Assembly (NCBI GenBank): GCA_001464815.1
Contig: LNDW01000015.1
Span: 372,001 to 436,000 of the forward strand
Origin: Betaproteobacteria bacterium Ga0077527
GTDB lineage: Bacteria > Pseudomonadota > Gammaproteobacteria > Burkholderiales > SG8-41
Direction of reading: 5' to 3'
DNA: 64,000 nt
Shown here one piece after another: positions 1 through 8,821 of the stretch. How positions within the stretch are numbered: position 1 is the first letter of the stretch; every line of letters starts with the position of its first letter. Both the position numbers and the translations under genes were made by a program. The notes beneath the pieces were generated by a model that was not told the origin of the DNA, made no database searches, and saw only the letters and a program-made list of their open reading frames with translations.

Positions 1-1
1 C

Positions 2-202
2 GAGTCGATGCTGCGCGAACAGGTTGACGGCTACGACCGGCGCCGCCACGACAATCACCCCTACGCCAAGCAGCGGCGGACCAAAAGTTTTGGCGAGTCG
101 GCGTTCTACGGCTGGTCGGAGGACAAGGCGCGGCAATATGCCGAACCGGAGCGCGCGGACTTTGGCGACTACATCCGGCGCCAGGGTTTCAGCCTGAAAT
201 AA
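2..202 (+). CDS. C-terminal fragment of an unidentified protein
   Basis: The reading frame is open from the first bases of the window and ends with TAA at 200-202, so only the last 66 or so residues are present. The fragment is very polar and rich in Arg, Asp, Glu and Tyr, and ends in an IRRQGFSLK tail. I do not recognise the family. It converges on ffh with a gap of about 50 bp, in which I see no strong terminator. The first in-frame ATG (position 8) is probably internal because the frame continues upstream of it. Confidence 0.5.
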   Translation, partial: ESMLREQVDGYDRRRHDNHPYAKQRRTKSFGESAFYGWSEDKARQYAEPERADFGDYIRRQGFSLK

Positions 203-253
203 GAGGGACGCAGAGCGGCCGCAGCGCAGGAAGGTGCTGCGGGCCCCTGGTCG

Positions 254-1603
254 TCAGCGCATGCCGGGGAACATGCCCTTCATGCCACGCATCATCTTTG
301 CCATGCCACCCTTGGCCACCATTTTCATCATCTTCTGCGTCTGCTCGAACTGGTTGAGCAGGCGATTGACTTCCTGAACTGTGACACCGGCACCCGCGGC
401 AATACGCCGCTTGCGCGAAGCCTTGATCAGCTCGGGCTTGGCGCGTTCCAGCGGTGTCATCGCGTTGATGATGCCCTCGAGGCGGCGGATGGTCTTGTCC
501 TCCATCTGCGGCGCGGCCTGGGCTGCCTGCGCAAGCTGCGCCGGCAGCTTGTCCATCAACGCGCTCATGCCGCCCATCTTGCGCATCTGCGCGATCTGCT
601 GCTTGAAATCCTCGAGGTCGAAACCCTTGCCGGACTTGACCTTGCGCGCGAGTTTTTCGGCCTCCAAATGATCAACTGAACGGGTGACGTCCTCGATCAG
701 CGACAGCACATCACCCATGCCAAGGATGCGTGAAGCCATGCGGTCGGGATGGAAGGCCTCGAGGCCGTTGATCTTCTCCCCGGTGCCGGCGAACTTGATA
801 GGCTTGCCGGTGACATGGCGCACCGAAAGCGCCGCGCCGCCACGGGCATCACCATCAAGCTTGGTCAACACCACGCCGGTCAGCGGCAGTGCGTCGGCAA
901 AGGCCCTGGCAACATTGACCGCATCCTGGCCCTGCATCGCGTCCACCACGAACAGCGTTTCCACCGGCAGCAGCGCGGCGTGCAATTCGCGGATCTCCTG
1001 CATCATCGCTTCGTCGATCGCGAGCCTGCCGGCGGTGTCGACAATCAGCACATCGTGATAATGGGTGCGCGCGAATTCCAGTGCGCGCCGGGCAATCGCA
1101 AGCGGCTGCTCACCCGCGGCCACCGGATGAAAATCAGCCTCGACCTGCCCGGACAGCACCCGCAACTGCTCGATCGCCGCGGGGCGATAGACGTCGCAGC
1201 TGGCGAGCAGCACCTTTTTTTTCTGCCCGCGCAGCAGGAGCGCCAGTTTCGCCGCGGTGGTGGTCTTGCCGGCGCCCTGCAGGCCCGCCATCAGCACCAC
1301 CGCCGGCGGCTGCACCGCAAGGTTGAGCGCCTCGTTGTGCTCGCCCATTAGCGCGATCAGCTCGCGATGCACCACACCGACCAGCGCCTGCCCCGGGGTC
1401 AGGCTGCCGACAACCTCCTCGCCAACCGCCTTCTCGCGGATGCGTTCAATGAAGGCCTTGACCACAGGCAGCGCGACATCGGCCTCAAGCAGCGCGACGC
1501 GCACTTCGCGCAGCGCATCGGCAATATTGGTTTCGGTAAGCCGTGCTTCGCCACGCAGCGTTTTTACGACGCGCGACAGGCGCTGGGTGAGGTTATCGAA
1601 CAT
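254..1603 (-). CDS. ffh: Signal recognition particle GTPase Ffh
   Basis: Ffh is the protein subunit of the bacterial signal recognition particle. It binds 4.5S RNA and signal sequences on nascent inner-membrane proteins and delivers ribosomes to FtsY. The 449-residue length is normal. The order is a helical N domain (1-95), a G domain with P-loop GLQGAGKTT (107-115), DTAGR (189-193) and TKLDGD (247-252), and a Met-rich M domain from about 300 with the C-terminal run of MKMV/MMRGMKGMFPGM. It is divergent from the cytochrome c assembly gene, with about 70 bp between the two starts. The assignment is firm. Confidence 0.98.
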   Translation of the reverse strand: MFDNLTQRLSRVVKTLRGEARLTETNIADALREVRVALLEADVALPVVKAFIERIREKAVGEEVVGSLTPGQALVGVVHRELIALMGEHNEALNLAVQPPAVVLMAGLQGAGKTTTAAKLALLLRGQKKKVLLASCDVYRPAAIEQLRVLSGQVEADFHPVAAGEQPLAIARRALEFARTHYHDVLIVDTAGRLAIDEAMMQEIRELHAALLPVETLFVVDAMQGQDAVNVARAFADALPLTGVVLTKLDGDARGGAALSVRHVTGKPIKFAGTGEKINGLEAFHPDRMASRILGMGDVLSLIEDVTRSVDHLEAEKLARKVKSGKGFDLEDFKQQIAQMRKMGGMSALMDKLPAQLAQAAQAAPQMEDKTIRRLEGIINAMTPLERAKPELIKASRKRRIAAGAGVTVQEVNRLLNQFEQTQKMMKMVAKGGMAKMMRGMKGMFPGMR

Positions 1604-1672
1604 GCGCGAGAGGATGAAATCAGAAAAAGGCGTGCGGAAAGAAGCAGACGGCTTGGTGTAGACTGGCAGTCA

Positions 1673-2503
1673 ATGTTGCCGATACTACCTTACTTGATCA
1701 ACGCTCTGCTTTATGGCGCGCTTGCCGCGTATTTCTGGCATGCCTACTGGTCGCCGGGGGCCCGCGCCCTTAACACGCAGGCGGTATTAAGTTGGCGTGA
1801 TCACTGGATGGTGCTGGTGCCGCTCGCGCTGCACACCTCGCTGCTGATCCGTTCGGCCTATGCTCCTGACGGACTGCATCTCGGCATTGGCAACTCGGTG
1901 TCGGCGATACTTTGGCTGACCGTGATGATCTACTGGATCGGGCATTTTTTTTACCGCCTTGACGGCCTGCAGATTCTGGTGCTTCCGGTCGCGGCACTGG
2001 GTGCCCTGCTGCCGGCGGTGTTTCCGTCAATCAAACCTATATCCAGTTCCGATTCGCCGGCATTCACCGCGCATCTGCTGATGGCGATGCTGGCCTACAG
2101 CCTGTTCACCATTGCCTCGCTGCATGTGCTGCTGATGGCCATGCTCGAAAAAAGGCTGCACCGCGGCACGCTGCCAGCAGGTCTTTCCGGACTGCCGCCG
2201 CTGCTGACCATGGAAAAGCTGCTGTTCCGCATCATCTGGGCCGGCTTTCTGATGTTGACCCTGACGCTGGCCAGCGGCTTGATGTTCTCGGAGGAACTGT
2301 TCGGCCGCGCGGCGCGCCTCAACCACAAGACGCTGTTCGGCTTTGTTTCCTGGTTTGTGTTTGCCGCGCTGCTCGCCGGACGCCACTGGCGCGGCTGGCG
2401 GGGGCGCATCGCCGTGCGCTGGACACTCGCTGGTTTCCTGCTGCTGATTCTCGCCTACCTTGGCAGCAAGTTTGTCGTCGAAGTACTGCTCGGCCGCAGC
2501 TGA
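1673..2503 (+). CDS. Cytochrome c assembly (CcsA/YpjD-family) membrane protein
   Basis: This is an integral membrane protein of about 276 residues in the CcsA/CcmC/YpjD cytochrome c assembly family. About eight hydrophobic segments are visible. The conserved part includes the WIGHFFYRLDGLQ segment, a periplasmic histidine in the FTAHLLMAMLAYS helix, and NHKTLFGFVSW near the C-terminus, typical of the heme-handling core. The open frame extends upstream into the antisense of ffh. I chose ATG 1673 because it gives the usual hydrophobic N-terminus and clears ffh. Divergent pairing with ffh is common in beta- and gammaproteobacteria. A role in heme/cytochrome c maturation is likely from the family but is not proven for YpjD-like members. 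Confidence 0.88.
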   Translation: MLPILPYLINALLYGALAAYFWHAYWSPGARALNTQAVLSWRDHWMVLVPLALHTSLLIRSAYAPDGLHLGIGNSVSAILWLTVMIYWIGHFFYRLDGLQILVLPVAALGALLPAVFPSIKPISSSDSPAFTAHLLMAMLAYSLFTIASLHVLLMAMLEKRLHRGTLPAGLSGLPPLLTMEKLLFRIIWAGFLMLTLTLASGLMFSEELFGRAARLNHKTLFGFVSWFVFAALLAGRHWRGWRGRIAVRWTLAGFLLLILAYLGSKFVVEVLLGRS

Positions 2504-2545
2504 GCCCCAGGCCGCATACCGGCACCGTCTTTACCGGAGCACCCC

Positions 2546-3850
2546 ATGGAAGTCCTGATCCTGGCAGCCCTGATCCTGCTCAACGGCGCGTTTGCGATGT
2601 CGGAAGTCGCGCTGCTCACCGCACGCCAGTCGAAACTCGCGACACTGGCCCGGCGCGGCGACAAGCTCGCCGCCGCGGCAATCCGCCTCAGCGCCGAACC
2701 CACGCGCTTCCTTTCGACGGTGCAGATCGGAATCACCTCGATTGGCCTGTTGAATGGCATCGTCGGCGAAGCCATCCTGGCCGAACCTTTCGCGCTGTGG
2801 CTTCAACAACAGGGTCTGGAGGCAAAAACCGCGCATATCACCGCCACCGCGATCGTGGTGGTGGCGGTCACTTATTTCTCCATAGTGATCGGTGAAATCG
2901 TACCCAAGCGCCTTGGCCAACACAACGCCGAAAACATTTCGCGCTTCGTGGCCTGGCCGATGCGCACACTGGCCTGGACCACCGCGCCCTTCGTGCAACT
3001 GCTGACCGCCTCCACTGACGCGGTGTTGCGCGTGCTGCTCAGACTGTTCCGTCTGCAGCCGCAGGACTCAGGGTCGCAGCCGCTGTCGGTCGATGAAATC
3101 CGCACGATTGTTCTTGAATCGTCGAACGTGCTGCCGAAAAAACACGCCTCGGTGCTGCTCAACCTGCTTGAAATCGGGGCGATCACCGTGGATGACGTGA
3201 TGGTGCCGCGCAACCAGATCGAGAGCGTCAACATCGAGCTGCCAATCGACGAAATTGCCGAACAGCTGTCAACCGCCCATCACCGCCGCGTGGTGGTCTA
3301 CCAGGGTGAATTCGACAATGTGCTGGGAACGCTGCGGGTGCGCCATGCGCTGACGCTGATCCAGCGCGAGGAACTCACCGCCGATACCCTGCGCGAGATG
3401 ATCCGCGAACCCTATTTCGTCCCGGCAAGCACGCCTCTCCTGGCGCAAATCCAGAACTTTCAGGAACACGAGGATCGTATCAGCCTGGTGGTCGATGAAT
3501 ATGGCGAAATAATGGGGGTAGTCACGCTGGAAGACATCCTCGAGGAAATCATCGGTGAATTCACCACCCAGTCGCCGCTGATGGCCCGCGGCCTTCACGC
3601 CCAGCCTGACGGCAGTTATGTTGTCGAGGGCAGCACCCTGCTGCGCGAGCTCAACCGCAAACTCGGCTTCGGCTTTCCGCTCGACGGTCCAAAAACACTG
3701 AACGGCCTTATTCTTGAACACCTGCAGGACATTCCTGAACCCAATACCAGCGTACGTATCACCGGACACCCGCTCGAAATACTGCAGACCCAGGACCGGG
3801 TGATCCGGAGCGTACGACTGATCGCGCCGGCACAAACACCAAAGCCGTGA
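2546..3850 (+). CDS. CNNM/CorC-type membrane protein (DUF21, CBS pair, CorC_HlyC)
   Basis: A 434-residue protein with the typical 'hemolysin family' layout: an N-terminal DUF21 membrane domain (about 1-180, with the motif IGEIVPKRLGQ), a linker (LSVDEIRTIV), a CBS domain pair (about 200-335, including VDEYGEIMGVVTLEDILEEI) and a C-terminal CorC_HlyC transporter-associated domain. Relatives (YtfL/PaeA, CNNM, MpfA) take part in Mg2+ or polyamine export. The historical hemolysin label is misleading. The start ATG follows a GGAG at 2536. The gene lies 42 bp after the CcsA-like gene and may be co-transcribed. The substrate cannot be read from the sequence. Confidence 0.9.
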   Translation: MEVLILAALILLNGAFAMSEVALLTARQSKLATLARRGDKLAAAAIRLSAEPTRFLSTVQIGITSIGLLNGIVGEAILAEPFALWLQQQGLEAKTAHITATAIVVVAVTYFSIVIGEIVPKRLGQHNAENISRFVAWPMRTLAWTTAPFVQLLTASTDAVLRVLLRLFRLQPQDSGSQPLSVDEIRTIVLESSNVLPKKHASVLLNLLEIGAITVDDVMVPRNQIESVNIELPIDEIAEQLSTAHHRRVVVYQGEFDNVLGTLRVRHALTLIQREELTADTLREMIREPYFVPASTPLLAQIQNFQEHEDRISLVVDEYGEIMGVVTLEDILEEIIGEFTTQSPLMARGLHAQPDGSYVVEGSTLLRELNRKLGFGFPLDGPKTLNGLILEHLQDIPEPNTSVRITGHPLEILQTQDRVIRSVRLIAPAQTPKP

Positions 3851-3955
3851 GGAGGGCTGCGCGGAACCGCCTTTACAAAGGTGACAGGTAAAGGCATCAT
3901 CGCGAGATAATCATACGTAACTCATTGGTTCATCAAGGGATTTTGGAGGCTAACC

Positions 3956-5182
3956 ATGGCCACTGCAACAGCGGCACGCAAACCTGAAATTGTAGAAGCC
4001 ACCTTCCGCTGGGTTGGCCAGGACCGCGCCGGAAAAACGGTGCGCGGCGAAATGCAGGCGAGCGGCGAGGCCCAGGTCAATGCCATCCTGCGCCGCCAGG
4101 GCATCAAGATCCTCGAGGTCAAGAAACAGCGGCTGGGCCGCGGCGGCACTGTCACCGAAAAAGACATCACGCTGTTCACCCGCCAACTGGCAACGATGAT
4201 GAAATCCGGCGTGCCCCTGCTGCAGGCCTTCGACATCGTCGGCAAGGGTCACGCCAACCCGGCGGTGGCCCGGTTGCTTATGACAATCAAGTCCGATGTC
4301 GAAACCGGGATGAGCCTGAAACAGGCCTTCGAGAAACACCCGCTGCATTTCGACGCGCTGTTCTGCAACCTGGTAGGCGCGGGTGAAGCCGCCGGTATCC
4401 TTGAAAGCCTGCTCGACCGCCTGGCGACATACAAGGAGAAGATTCTTGCCATCAAGAGCAAGATCAAGTCGGCGCTCTTCTACCCGATCGCGATCATCGT
4501 GGTCGCGGTGGTGATCACCGCGATCATCATGATTTTCGTGATCCCGGCGTTCAAGGAGGTGTTCAAGAGCTTCGGCGCCGACCTGCCGACGCCCACGGTG
4601 ATCGTGATGGCGATTTCGGATTTTGTCGTCGCCAACTGGTTCTTCCTGTTCGGCGGCGCAGGTGCCGCGCTTTACGCCTTTTTCTGGACCTGGAAACGTT
4701 CGGAAAAAATGCAGATGATCATGGACCGGATTTCGCTCCGGGTGCCGGTGTTCGGCGACCTGATCCGCAAATCGTCCATCGCGCGCTGGACACGCACGCT
4801 GTCAACCATGTTTGCCGCCGGCGTGCCGCTGGTCGAGGCGCTGTCATCGGTCGCCGGCGCCTCCGGCAACTACGAGTATTTCGTCGCCACCAAGAAAATC
4901 CAGGCCGAGGTTTCCACCGGCGCGAGCCTGACCTCGTCAATGCAGGGCACCGAGGTGTTTCCCAACATGGTGATCCAGATGGCGATGATCGGCGAGGAGG
5001 CCGGCTCGCTTGATGCGATGCTCAGCAAGGTTGCCGATTTCTACGAGCAGGAAGTTGACGACGCGGTCGAGGCGCTGGCGAGCCTGATGGAACCGATGAT
5101 CATGGTGGTGCTCGGCACGCTGATCGGCGGCATGGTGATTGCCATGTATCTGCCGATCTTCAAGCTCGGCTCCGCCGTTTAA
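3956..5182 (+). CDS. pilC: Type IV pilus inner-membrane platform protein PilC
   Basis: PilC (GspF family, 408 aa) is the inner-membrane platform that couples the PilB/PilT ATPases to pilin assembly and retraction. Two T2SSF repeats are visible, about 73-196 and 275-398. Each ends in a hydrophobic segment, and the second contains the family motif MIGEEAGSLDAML. Three membrane segments lie near 170-200, 220-245 and 375-400. A strong ribosome binding site (GGAGG at 3945) precedes ATG 3956. The gene leads a pilC-pilD-coaE-zapD-yacG run, but the usual upstream partner pilB is absent and a CNNM-type gene sits there instead. Confidence 0.96.
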   Translation: MATATAARKPEIVEATFRWVGQDRAGKTVRGEMQASGEAQVNAILRRQGIKILEVKKQRLGRGGTVTEKDITLFTRQLATMMKSGVPLLQAFDIVGKGHANPAVARLLMTIKSDVETGMSLKQAFEKHPLHFDALFCNLVGAGEAAGILESLLDRLATYKEKILAIKSKIKSALFYPIAIIVVAVVITAIIMIFVIPAFKEVFKSFGADLPTPTVIVMAISDFVVANWFFLFGGAGAALYAFFWTWKRSEKMQMIMDRISLRVPVFGDLIRKSSIARWTRTLSTMFAAGVPLVEALSSVAGASGNYEYFVATKKIQAEVSTGASLTSSMQGTEVFPNMVIQMAMIGEEAGSLDAMLSKVADFYEQEVDDAVEALASLMEPMIMVVLGTLIGGMVIAMYLPIFKLGSAV

Positions 5183-5242
5183 ACCCGCGCATCGCGACAT
5201 TACCCCATCCGGTGCCCCGCGCCGGATGAACCGCCACCAACG

Positions 5243-6097
5243 ATGATTGATCTGTTGCAGCAACCGCTTTATTTCGCCGGCTGTGCCGCATTGCTCGGCC
5301 TCTGCGTCGGCAGTTTTCTCAATGTGGTGATTCACCGCCTCCCGAAAATGATGGAACGGCAATGGCAGGCCGAGCGTGCGGAGCTGGCCGGCACGGAACC
5401 GGACGCGGCAGCGGAACGCTACAACCTGATCTTGCCGCGCTCGGCCTGCCCGCACTGCGGCCATCGCATCACCGCCCTTGAAAACATTCCGCTGCTGAGC
5501 TGGATCATGCTGCGCGGCAAGTGCTCGGCCTGCGGCGCCGCGATTTCGAAGCGTTATCCGGCGGTGGAACTGCTCACAGCCCTGCTCTCAGGCTATGTCG
5601 CCTGGCGTTTCGGCTTCGGTCTTGCCGGCTGTGGCGCGCTGCTTTTCACCTGGGCGATGATCGCGCTGGCCTTCATCGACATCGATACTTTTTTCCTGCC
5701 CGACAGCCTCACCCTCCCCCTGCTCTGGCTGGGACTGCTGCTCAACCTCGACGCGGCATATGCCCCGCTACACACAGCAGTGATCGGTGCCGCAGCCGGT
5801 TATCTGTCGCTGTGGTCGGTGTACTGGGCGTTCAAGTGGGCCACCGGCAAGGAAGGCATGGGTTACGGCGACTTCAAGCTGCTCGCCGCGATCGGCGCCT
5901 GGCTGGGCTGGACACAATTGCCGCTGGTGATCCTGCTCTCGGCCATGGCCGGTGCGGTCATCGGCATCGCGATGATCGTATTCGCCGGGCGTGAGCGCGC
6001 GCGGCCGATGCCTTTCGGCCCCTATCTGGCGATCGCCGGCATGGTCGCGCTGCTGTACGGGGAAGCACTGACCCGCGCCTACCTCGGTCCGTTGTGA
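5243..6097 (+). CDS. pilD: Type IV prepilin peptidase/N-methyltransferase PilD
   Basis: PilD removes the leader peptide of type IV pilins and type II secretion pseudopilins at the inner membrane and N-methylates the new N-terminus. The N-terminal domain has two CxxC pairs (CPHCG near 72 and CSACG near 93), the zinc/methyltransferase region. The aspartyl protease motif appears as FIDIDTFFLPD and the conserved GMGYGDFKL. About eight membrane segments are present. The length of 284 aa is normal. It follows pilC by 60 bp and precedes coaE by 10 bp, the classic proteobacterial order. Confidence 0.97.
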   Translation: MIDLLQQPLYFAGCAALLGLCVGSFLNVVIHRLPKMMERQWQAERAELAGTEPDAAAERYNLILPRSACPHCGHRITALENIPLLSWIMLRGKCSACGAAISKRYPAVELLTALLSGYVAWRFGFGLAGCGALLFTWAMIALAFIDIDTFFLPDSLTLPLLWLGLLLNLDAAYAPLHTAVIGAAAGYLSLWSVYWAFKWATGKEGMGYGDFKLLAAIGAWLGWTQLPLVILLSAMAGAVIGIAMIVFAGRERARPMPFGPYLAIAGMVALLYGEALTRAYLGPL

Positions 6098-6107
6098 CCC
6101 TTTCCCC

Positions 6108-6725
6108 ATGAGTTACTGCATCGGCGTCACCGGCGGCATCGGCTCCGGCAAATCGAGCGCGGCAAAACTGTTTGCCGAACGCGGCGCGGCAGTGGTCGAC
6201 ACCGACGAGATTGCACGCCAACTGACCGCGCCAGAGGGTGACGCGATGGGTGCCATCGCCAAGGCCTTTGGCCCGGCGGTGATCGCCGCTGACGGCAGCC
6301 TGAACCGCACGGCGATGCGCGAGCTGGTGTTCGCCGACATCACGCGCCGCCGCCAGCTGGAAGCCATCCTGCATCCGATGATCCGCGCCGAGGCGCGGCG
6401 ACGCGTACTCGCGGCAACCAGCCCATACGTACTGTTGCTGGTGCCGCTGCTCCTCGAAACCGGCCGTTACGGAAACATCGTGCAGCGGATACTGGTCATC
6501 GACTGCGCCGAATCGACGCAAATCGAACGCACAGTAAGCCGCAGCCAGCTAAGCGAGGAGTCGGTACGTTCCATCATGGCCGCACAGTTGCCGCGCGAGA
6601 AACGCCGGGAGCAGGCTGATGACGTGATCGACAATAACGGCGACCTTGAGCATCTGCGTGGCCAGGTTGCGGCGTTGCACCAGCGTTACCTGGAGCTGGC
6701 CGAGGCCAAGCGCAGACGCGGCTAA
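6108..6725 (+). CDS. coaE: Dephospho-CoA kinase CoaE
   Basis: CoaE phosphorylates the 3'-hydroxyl of dephospho-CoA, the last step of coenzyme A synthesis. The P-loop GGIGSGKS lies at residues 9-16, followed by the VVDTDEIARQL segment that binds dephospho-CoA and by a VPLLLETG lid-proximal motif. The protein is 205 aa, as usual for the family. It is 10 bp downstream of pilD, so translation is probably linked. The second CoA gene of the window, coaX, lies about 47 kb away. Confidence 0.97.
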   Translation: MSYCIGVTGGIGSGKSSAAKLFAERGAAVVDTDEIARQLTAPEGDAMGAIAKAFGPAVIAADGSLNRTAMRELVFADITRRRQLEAILHPMIRAEARRRVLAATSPYVLLLVPLLLETGRYGNIVQRILVIDCAESTQIERTVSRSQLSEESVRSIMAAQLPREKRREQADDVIDNNGDLEHLRGQVAALHQRYLELAEAKRRRG

Positions 6726-6793
6726 ACAGTCCCCAAGCCGCGGCATCAAGTCCCTCATCTAGCGCCACCCTTGCCCGGGCATTGAGCCCCTGC

Positions 6794-6826
6794 CTTAAGC
6801 GCTCGTCTTAAGCCTTTATTTTTTCT
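6794..6826 (+). terminator. Possible weak terminator after coaE
   Basis: Two copies of the self-complementary hexamer CTTAAG (6794-6799 and 6807-6812) can form a 6-bp stem with a 7-nt loop, followed by the T-rich CCTTTATTTTTTC. The stem is AT-rich and weak. If real, it would end the pil-coaE transcript and places the T-tract right before the TTG at 6832, which argues against that TTG as the zapD start. Confidence 0.35.
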
Positions 6827-6882
6827 GGTTTTTGGCTGATACTCCGGCACATTCTGCCACCCCAGGATCGGGGACCACGGAC

Positions 6883-7638
6883 GTGATTGTCTACGAACAT
6901 CCATTAAGCGAGCGCGTGCGCACCCTGCTGCGCCTCGAGGATTTGTTCGAGCGCATCGACTACTTCACGGCAAAAGAAGATGGCGCTGAACATCATGTCG
7001 CGCTGCTGCTGATTTTCGAAATCCTAGAAGTAGCCAGCCGTGCCGATCTGAAATCCGACCTGCTGCAGGAACTGGAGCGTCAGAAACAGGTGCTTGAGGC
7101 GCTGCGCGAAAACCCGGACATTTCCGAGGAGGCGCTCGAAAACGTGCTGTGGCAGATCGACCAGGCATCTTCGCGGCTGTTTCAGGCCTCGGGCAAGGTG
7201 GGGCAGGAACTGCGCGACAACGAGTGGCTGATGAGCATCAAGCAGCGCACCGCAATCCCCGGCGGAGTCTGCGAATTCGACCTGCCCTCCTACCACTACT
7301 GGCAGCAGCAGGATCCGGAGTTGCGCCGCCACGACCTGCAACAGTGGCTGGCGCCATTCCTGCCGACCCGCGACGCCATCGGTATCGTGCTGCGCCTGCT
7401 GCGCGAAAGCGGCAAGACCACCGCGCAGACCGCGCAGCAGGGTGTCTACCAGCAGATGATGGCTGGACGCATCGCGCAGATGCTGCGCATTCGTCTGGCC
7501 AGCGACTATGCCTGTGTGCCGGAAATCAGCGCCAACAAGTATGCGCTGAACATCCGCTTCACCACCCAGGAAGGCATGCAGCGGCCGAAGGCATCCGAAA
7601 ACGATGTCGAGTTCGAACTGACTTTCTGTAATCTCTGA
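6883..7638 (+). CDS. zapD: Cell division protein ZapD
   Basis: ZapD (YacF, DUF1342) crosslinks and bundles FtsZ filaments at the division ring. The first residues read VIVYEHPLSERVRTLLRLEDLF, cut here to its key block EHPLSERVRTLLRLE, which is the hallmark N-terminus of the family. I chose GTG 6883, with GGGG about 10 nt upstream, because it matches the usual start and length (251 aa). A TTG at 6832 would add 17 residues of low-complexity sequence and has no clear ribosome binding site. The gene is 3 bp before yacG, and the coaE-zapD-yacG order is conserved in proteobacteria. Confidence 0.93.
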   Translation: MIVYEHPLSERVRTLLRLEDLFERIDYFTAKEDGAEHHVALLLIFEILEVASRADLKSDLLQELERQKQVLEALRENPDISEEALENVLWQIDQASSRLFQASGKVGQELRDNEWLMSIKQRTAIPGGVCEFDLPSYHYWQQQDPELRRHDLQQWLAPFLPTRDAIGIVLRLLRESGKTTAQTAQQGVYQQMMAGRIAQMLRIRLASDYACVPEISANKYALNIRFTTQEGMQRPKASENDVEFELTFCNL

Positions 7639-7641
7639 ACG

Positions 7642-7845
7642 ATGGCAGTGAAGCTCGTGGCCTGCCCGCAATGCGGTGCCAGCGCCGAATGGAACCCGCA
7701 GAACCGTTTCCGGCCGTTTTGTTCCGAACGCTGCAAGCTGATGGATCTCGGCGCCTGGGCCACCGAACGCTACCGGGTACCGGTCGCGGAGAGTGACGGA
7801 TCCGAAATTCCGCCAGAAGAAGATCCGGCGCCGCGGCCGAACTAG
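7642..7845 (+). CDS. yacG: DNA gyrase inhibitor YacG (zinc finger)
   Basis: A 67-residue zinc protein with Cys pairs CPQC (8-11) and CSERC, followed by KLMDLGAW, the signature of YacG. In E. coli the protein binds GyrB and inhibits gyrase. The acidic C-terminal tail (SEIPPEEDP) is the flexible region that contacts GyrB. It starts 3 bp after the zapD stop and converges on the MutT-ThiE fusion gene. Confidence 0.95.
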   Translation: MAVKLVACPQCGASAEWNPQNRFRPFCSERCKLMDLGAWATERYRVPVAESDGSEIPPEEDPAPRPN

Positions 7846-7857
7846 CAGCTGCGCGCC

Positions 7858-8817
7858 TCAGCGCGTCTCTTGCCAGACACCACGAATCATCGCCAGGCCA
7901 TGCGCGCCGGCCGCCAGCGCGGCGCCACGGCTGCTTTCGTCAAGGCCACCCAACGCAAACACCGGCATTCTGCAGCCGGCCACCAGGGCCGCAAACCGCG
8001 ACCAGCCCAGCAGTTCGGCACCGGGATGTGTGGGCGTCGGCAACACCGGCCCGAGCACGGCGAAATCCGCACCCAGTTGCGCTGCCAGCGCCATCTCCAC
8101 GGCATCGTGACAGGATGCGGCGACCAGCGGCAGCACGGGGCGTGCTGGCATCGCCCTCAACTGCGCCGCTGTCAGGTGTACGCCATCGGCACCACAACGC
8201 TGAGCGAGATCGGCATCACCATTGATCAGGACTTTGGCACCGCCAGCATGACCACGCGCAACGATATCCGCCGCATGGCGGGCGAAACGTTCAGCCGGCC
8301 AGCCCCTGCCCCGGACCTGGATCAGCCGCACACCACGTGCCAGCGCGGAATCCACTGCAGCATTGACCCGCGCCTGCGGTGTATCCACAGCAAAACCGGT
8401 GATGGCATAAGTCTCGGGCAAGGCCAGCGCGGCGAGTATCGGTCCGTTCGCGGGCAGCAGCGGCGCAACGTCTATGGCCTCGATACGCTGCCAGGCAAAA
8501 GCCTGCTGTTCACGACCCTGTGGCTCACCACGCCAGCCGCGCACCCGGAAAAAATCCAGGCGTACATCGGCGTGCTCATAATCGTATTCACGGGTCAGCC
8601 AGGGATGGGCGGCCGTGACCTCGATGCCGAGCTCTTCGTGCAGCTCGCGCTTGAGTGCCTGGGCAGGTGTTTCGTCCGGCTCGACCTTGCCGCCGGGAAA
8701 TTCCCAGTACCCGGCATAGGCTTTGCCCTGCGGCCGCTGTGCCAGCAGGAAACGGCCGTCAGGCTGCTGCAGCACGGCGGCAACCACCGCGATGCGGCGA
8801 CGCGTTGCCCCGGCCAC
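7858..8817 (-). CDS. Nudix hydrolase (MutT-like) fused to a ThiE/TenI-type domain
   Basis: A two-domain protein of about 319 aa. The N-terminal half is a MutT-like Nudix hydrolase with a complete Nudix box (GGKVEPDETPAQALKREL, then HEELGI), expected to hydrolyse oxidised nucleoside triphosphates such as 8-oxo-dGTP. The C-terminal half, from about residue 140, resembles thiamine-phosphate synthase/TenI (LIQVRGRGW, GADGVHL, FAVLGPVLPTPTHPG, VFALGG). I chose GTG 8817, four bases after the upstream ATPase stop. The open frame runs further upstream but over that gene. The fusion is known in proteobacteria. Whether the TenI-like half is catalytic is unclear. Confidence 0.9.
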   Translation of the reverse strand: MAGATRRRIAVVAAVLQQPDGRFLLAQRPQGKAYAGYWEFPGGKVEPDETPAQALKRELHEELGIEVTAAHPWLTREYDYEHADVRLDFFRVRGWRGEPQGREQQAFAWQRIEAIDVAPLLPANGPILAALALPETYAITGFAVDTPQARVNAAVDSALARGVRLIQVRGRGWPAERFARHAADIVARGHAGGAKVLINGDADLAQRCGADGVHLTAAQLRAMPARPVLPLVAASCHDAVEMALAAQLGADFAVLGPVLPTPTHPGAELLGWSRFAALVAGCRMPVFALGGLDESSRGAALAAGAHGLAMIRGVWQETR

Positions 8818-8821
8818 GCGC

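Noticed and set aside
3900..3935. GATAATCATACG...CATTGGTT before pilC as a ninth repeat copy
   Set aside because: It shares only scattered bases with the core and lacks ATAAAAACAAT, so it was left out.
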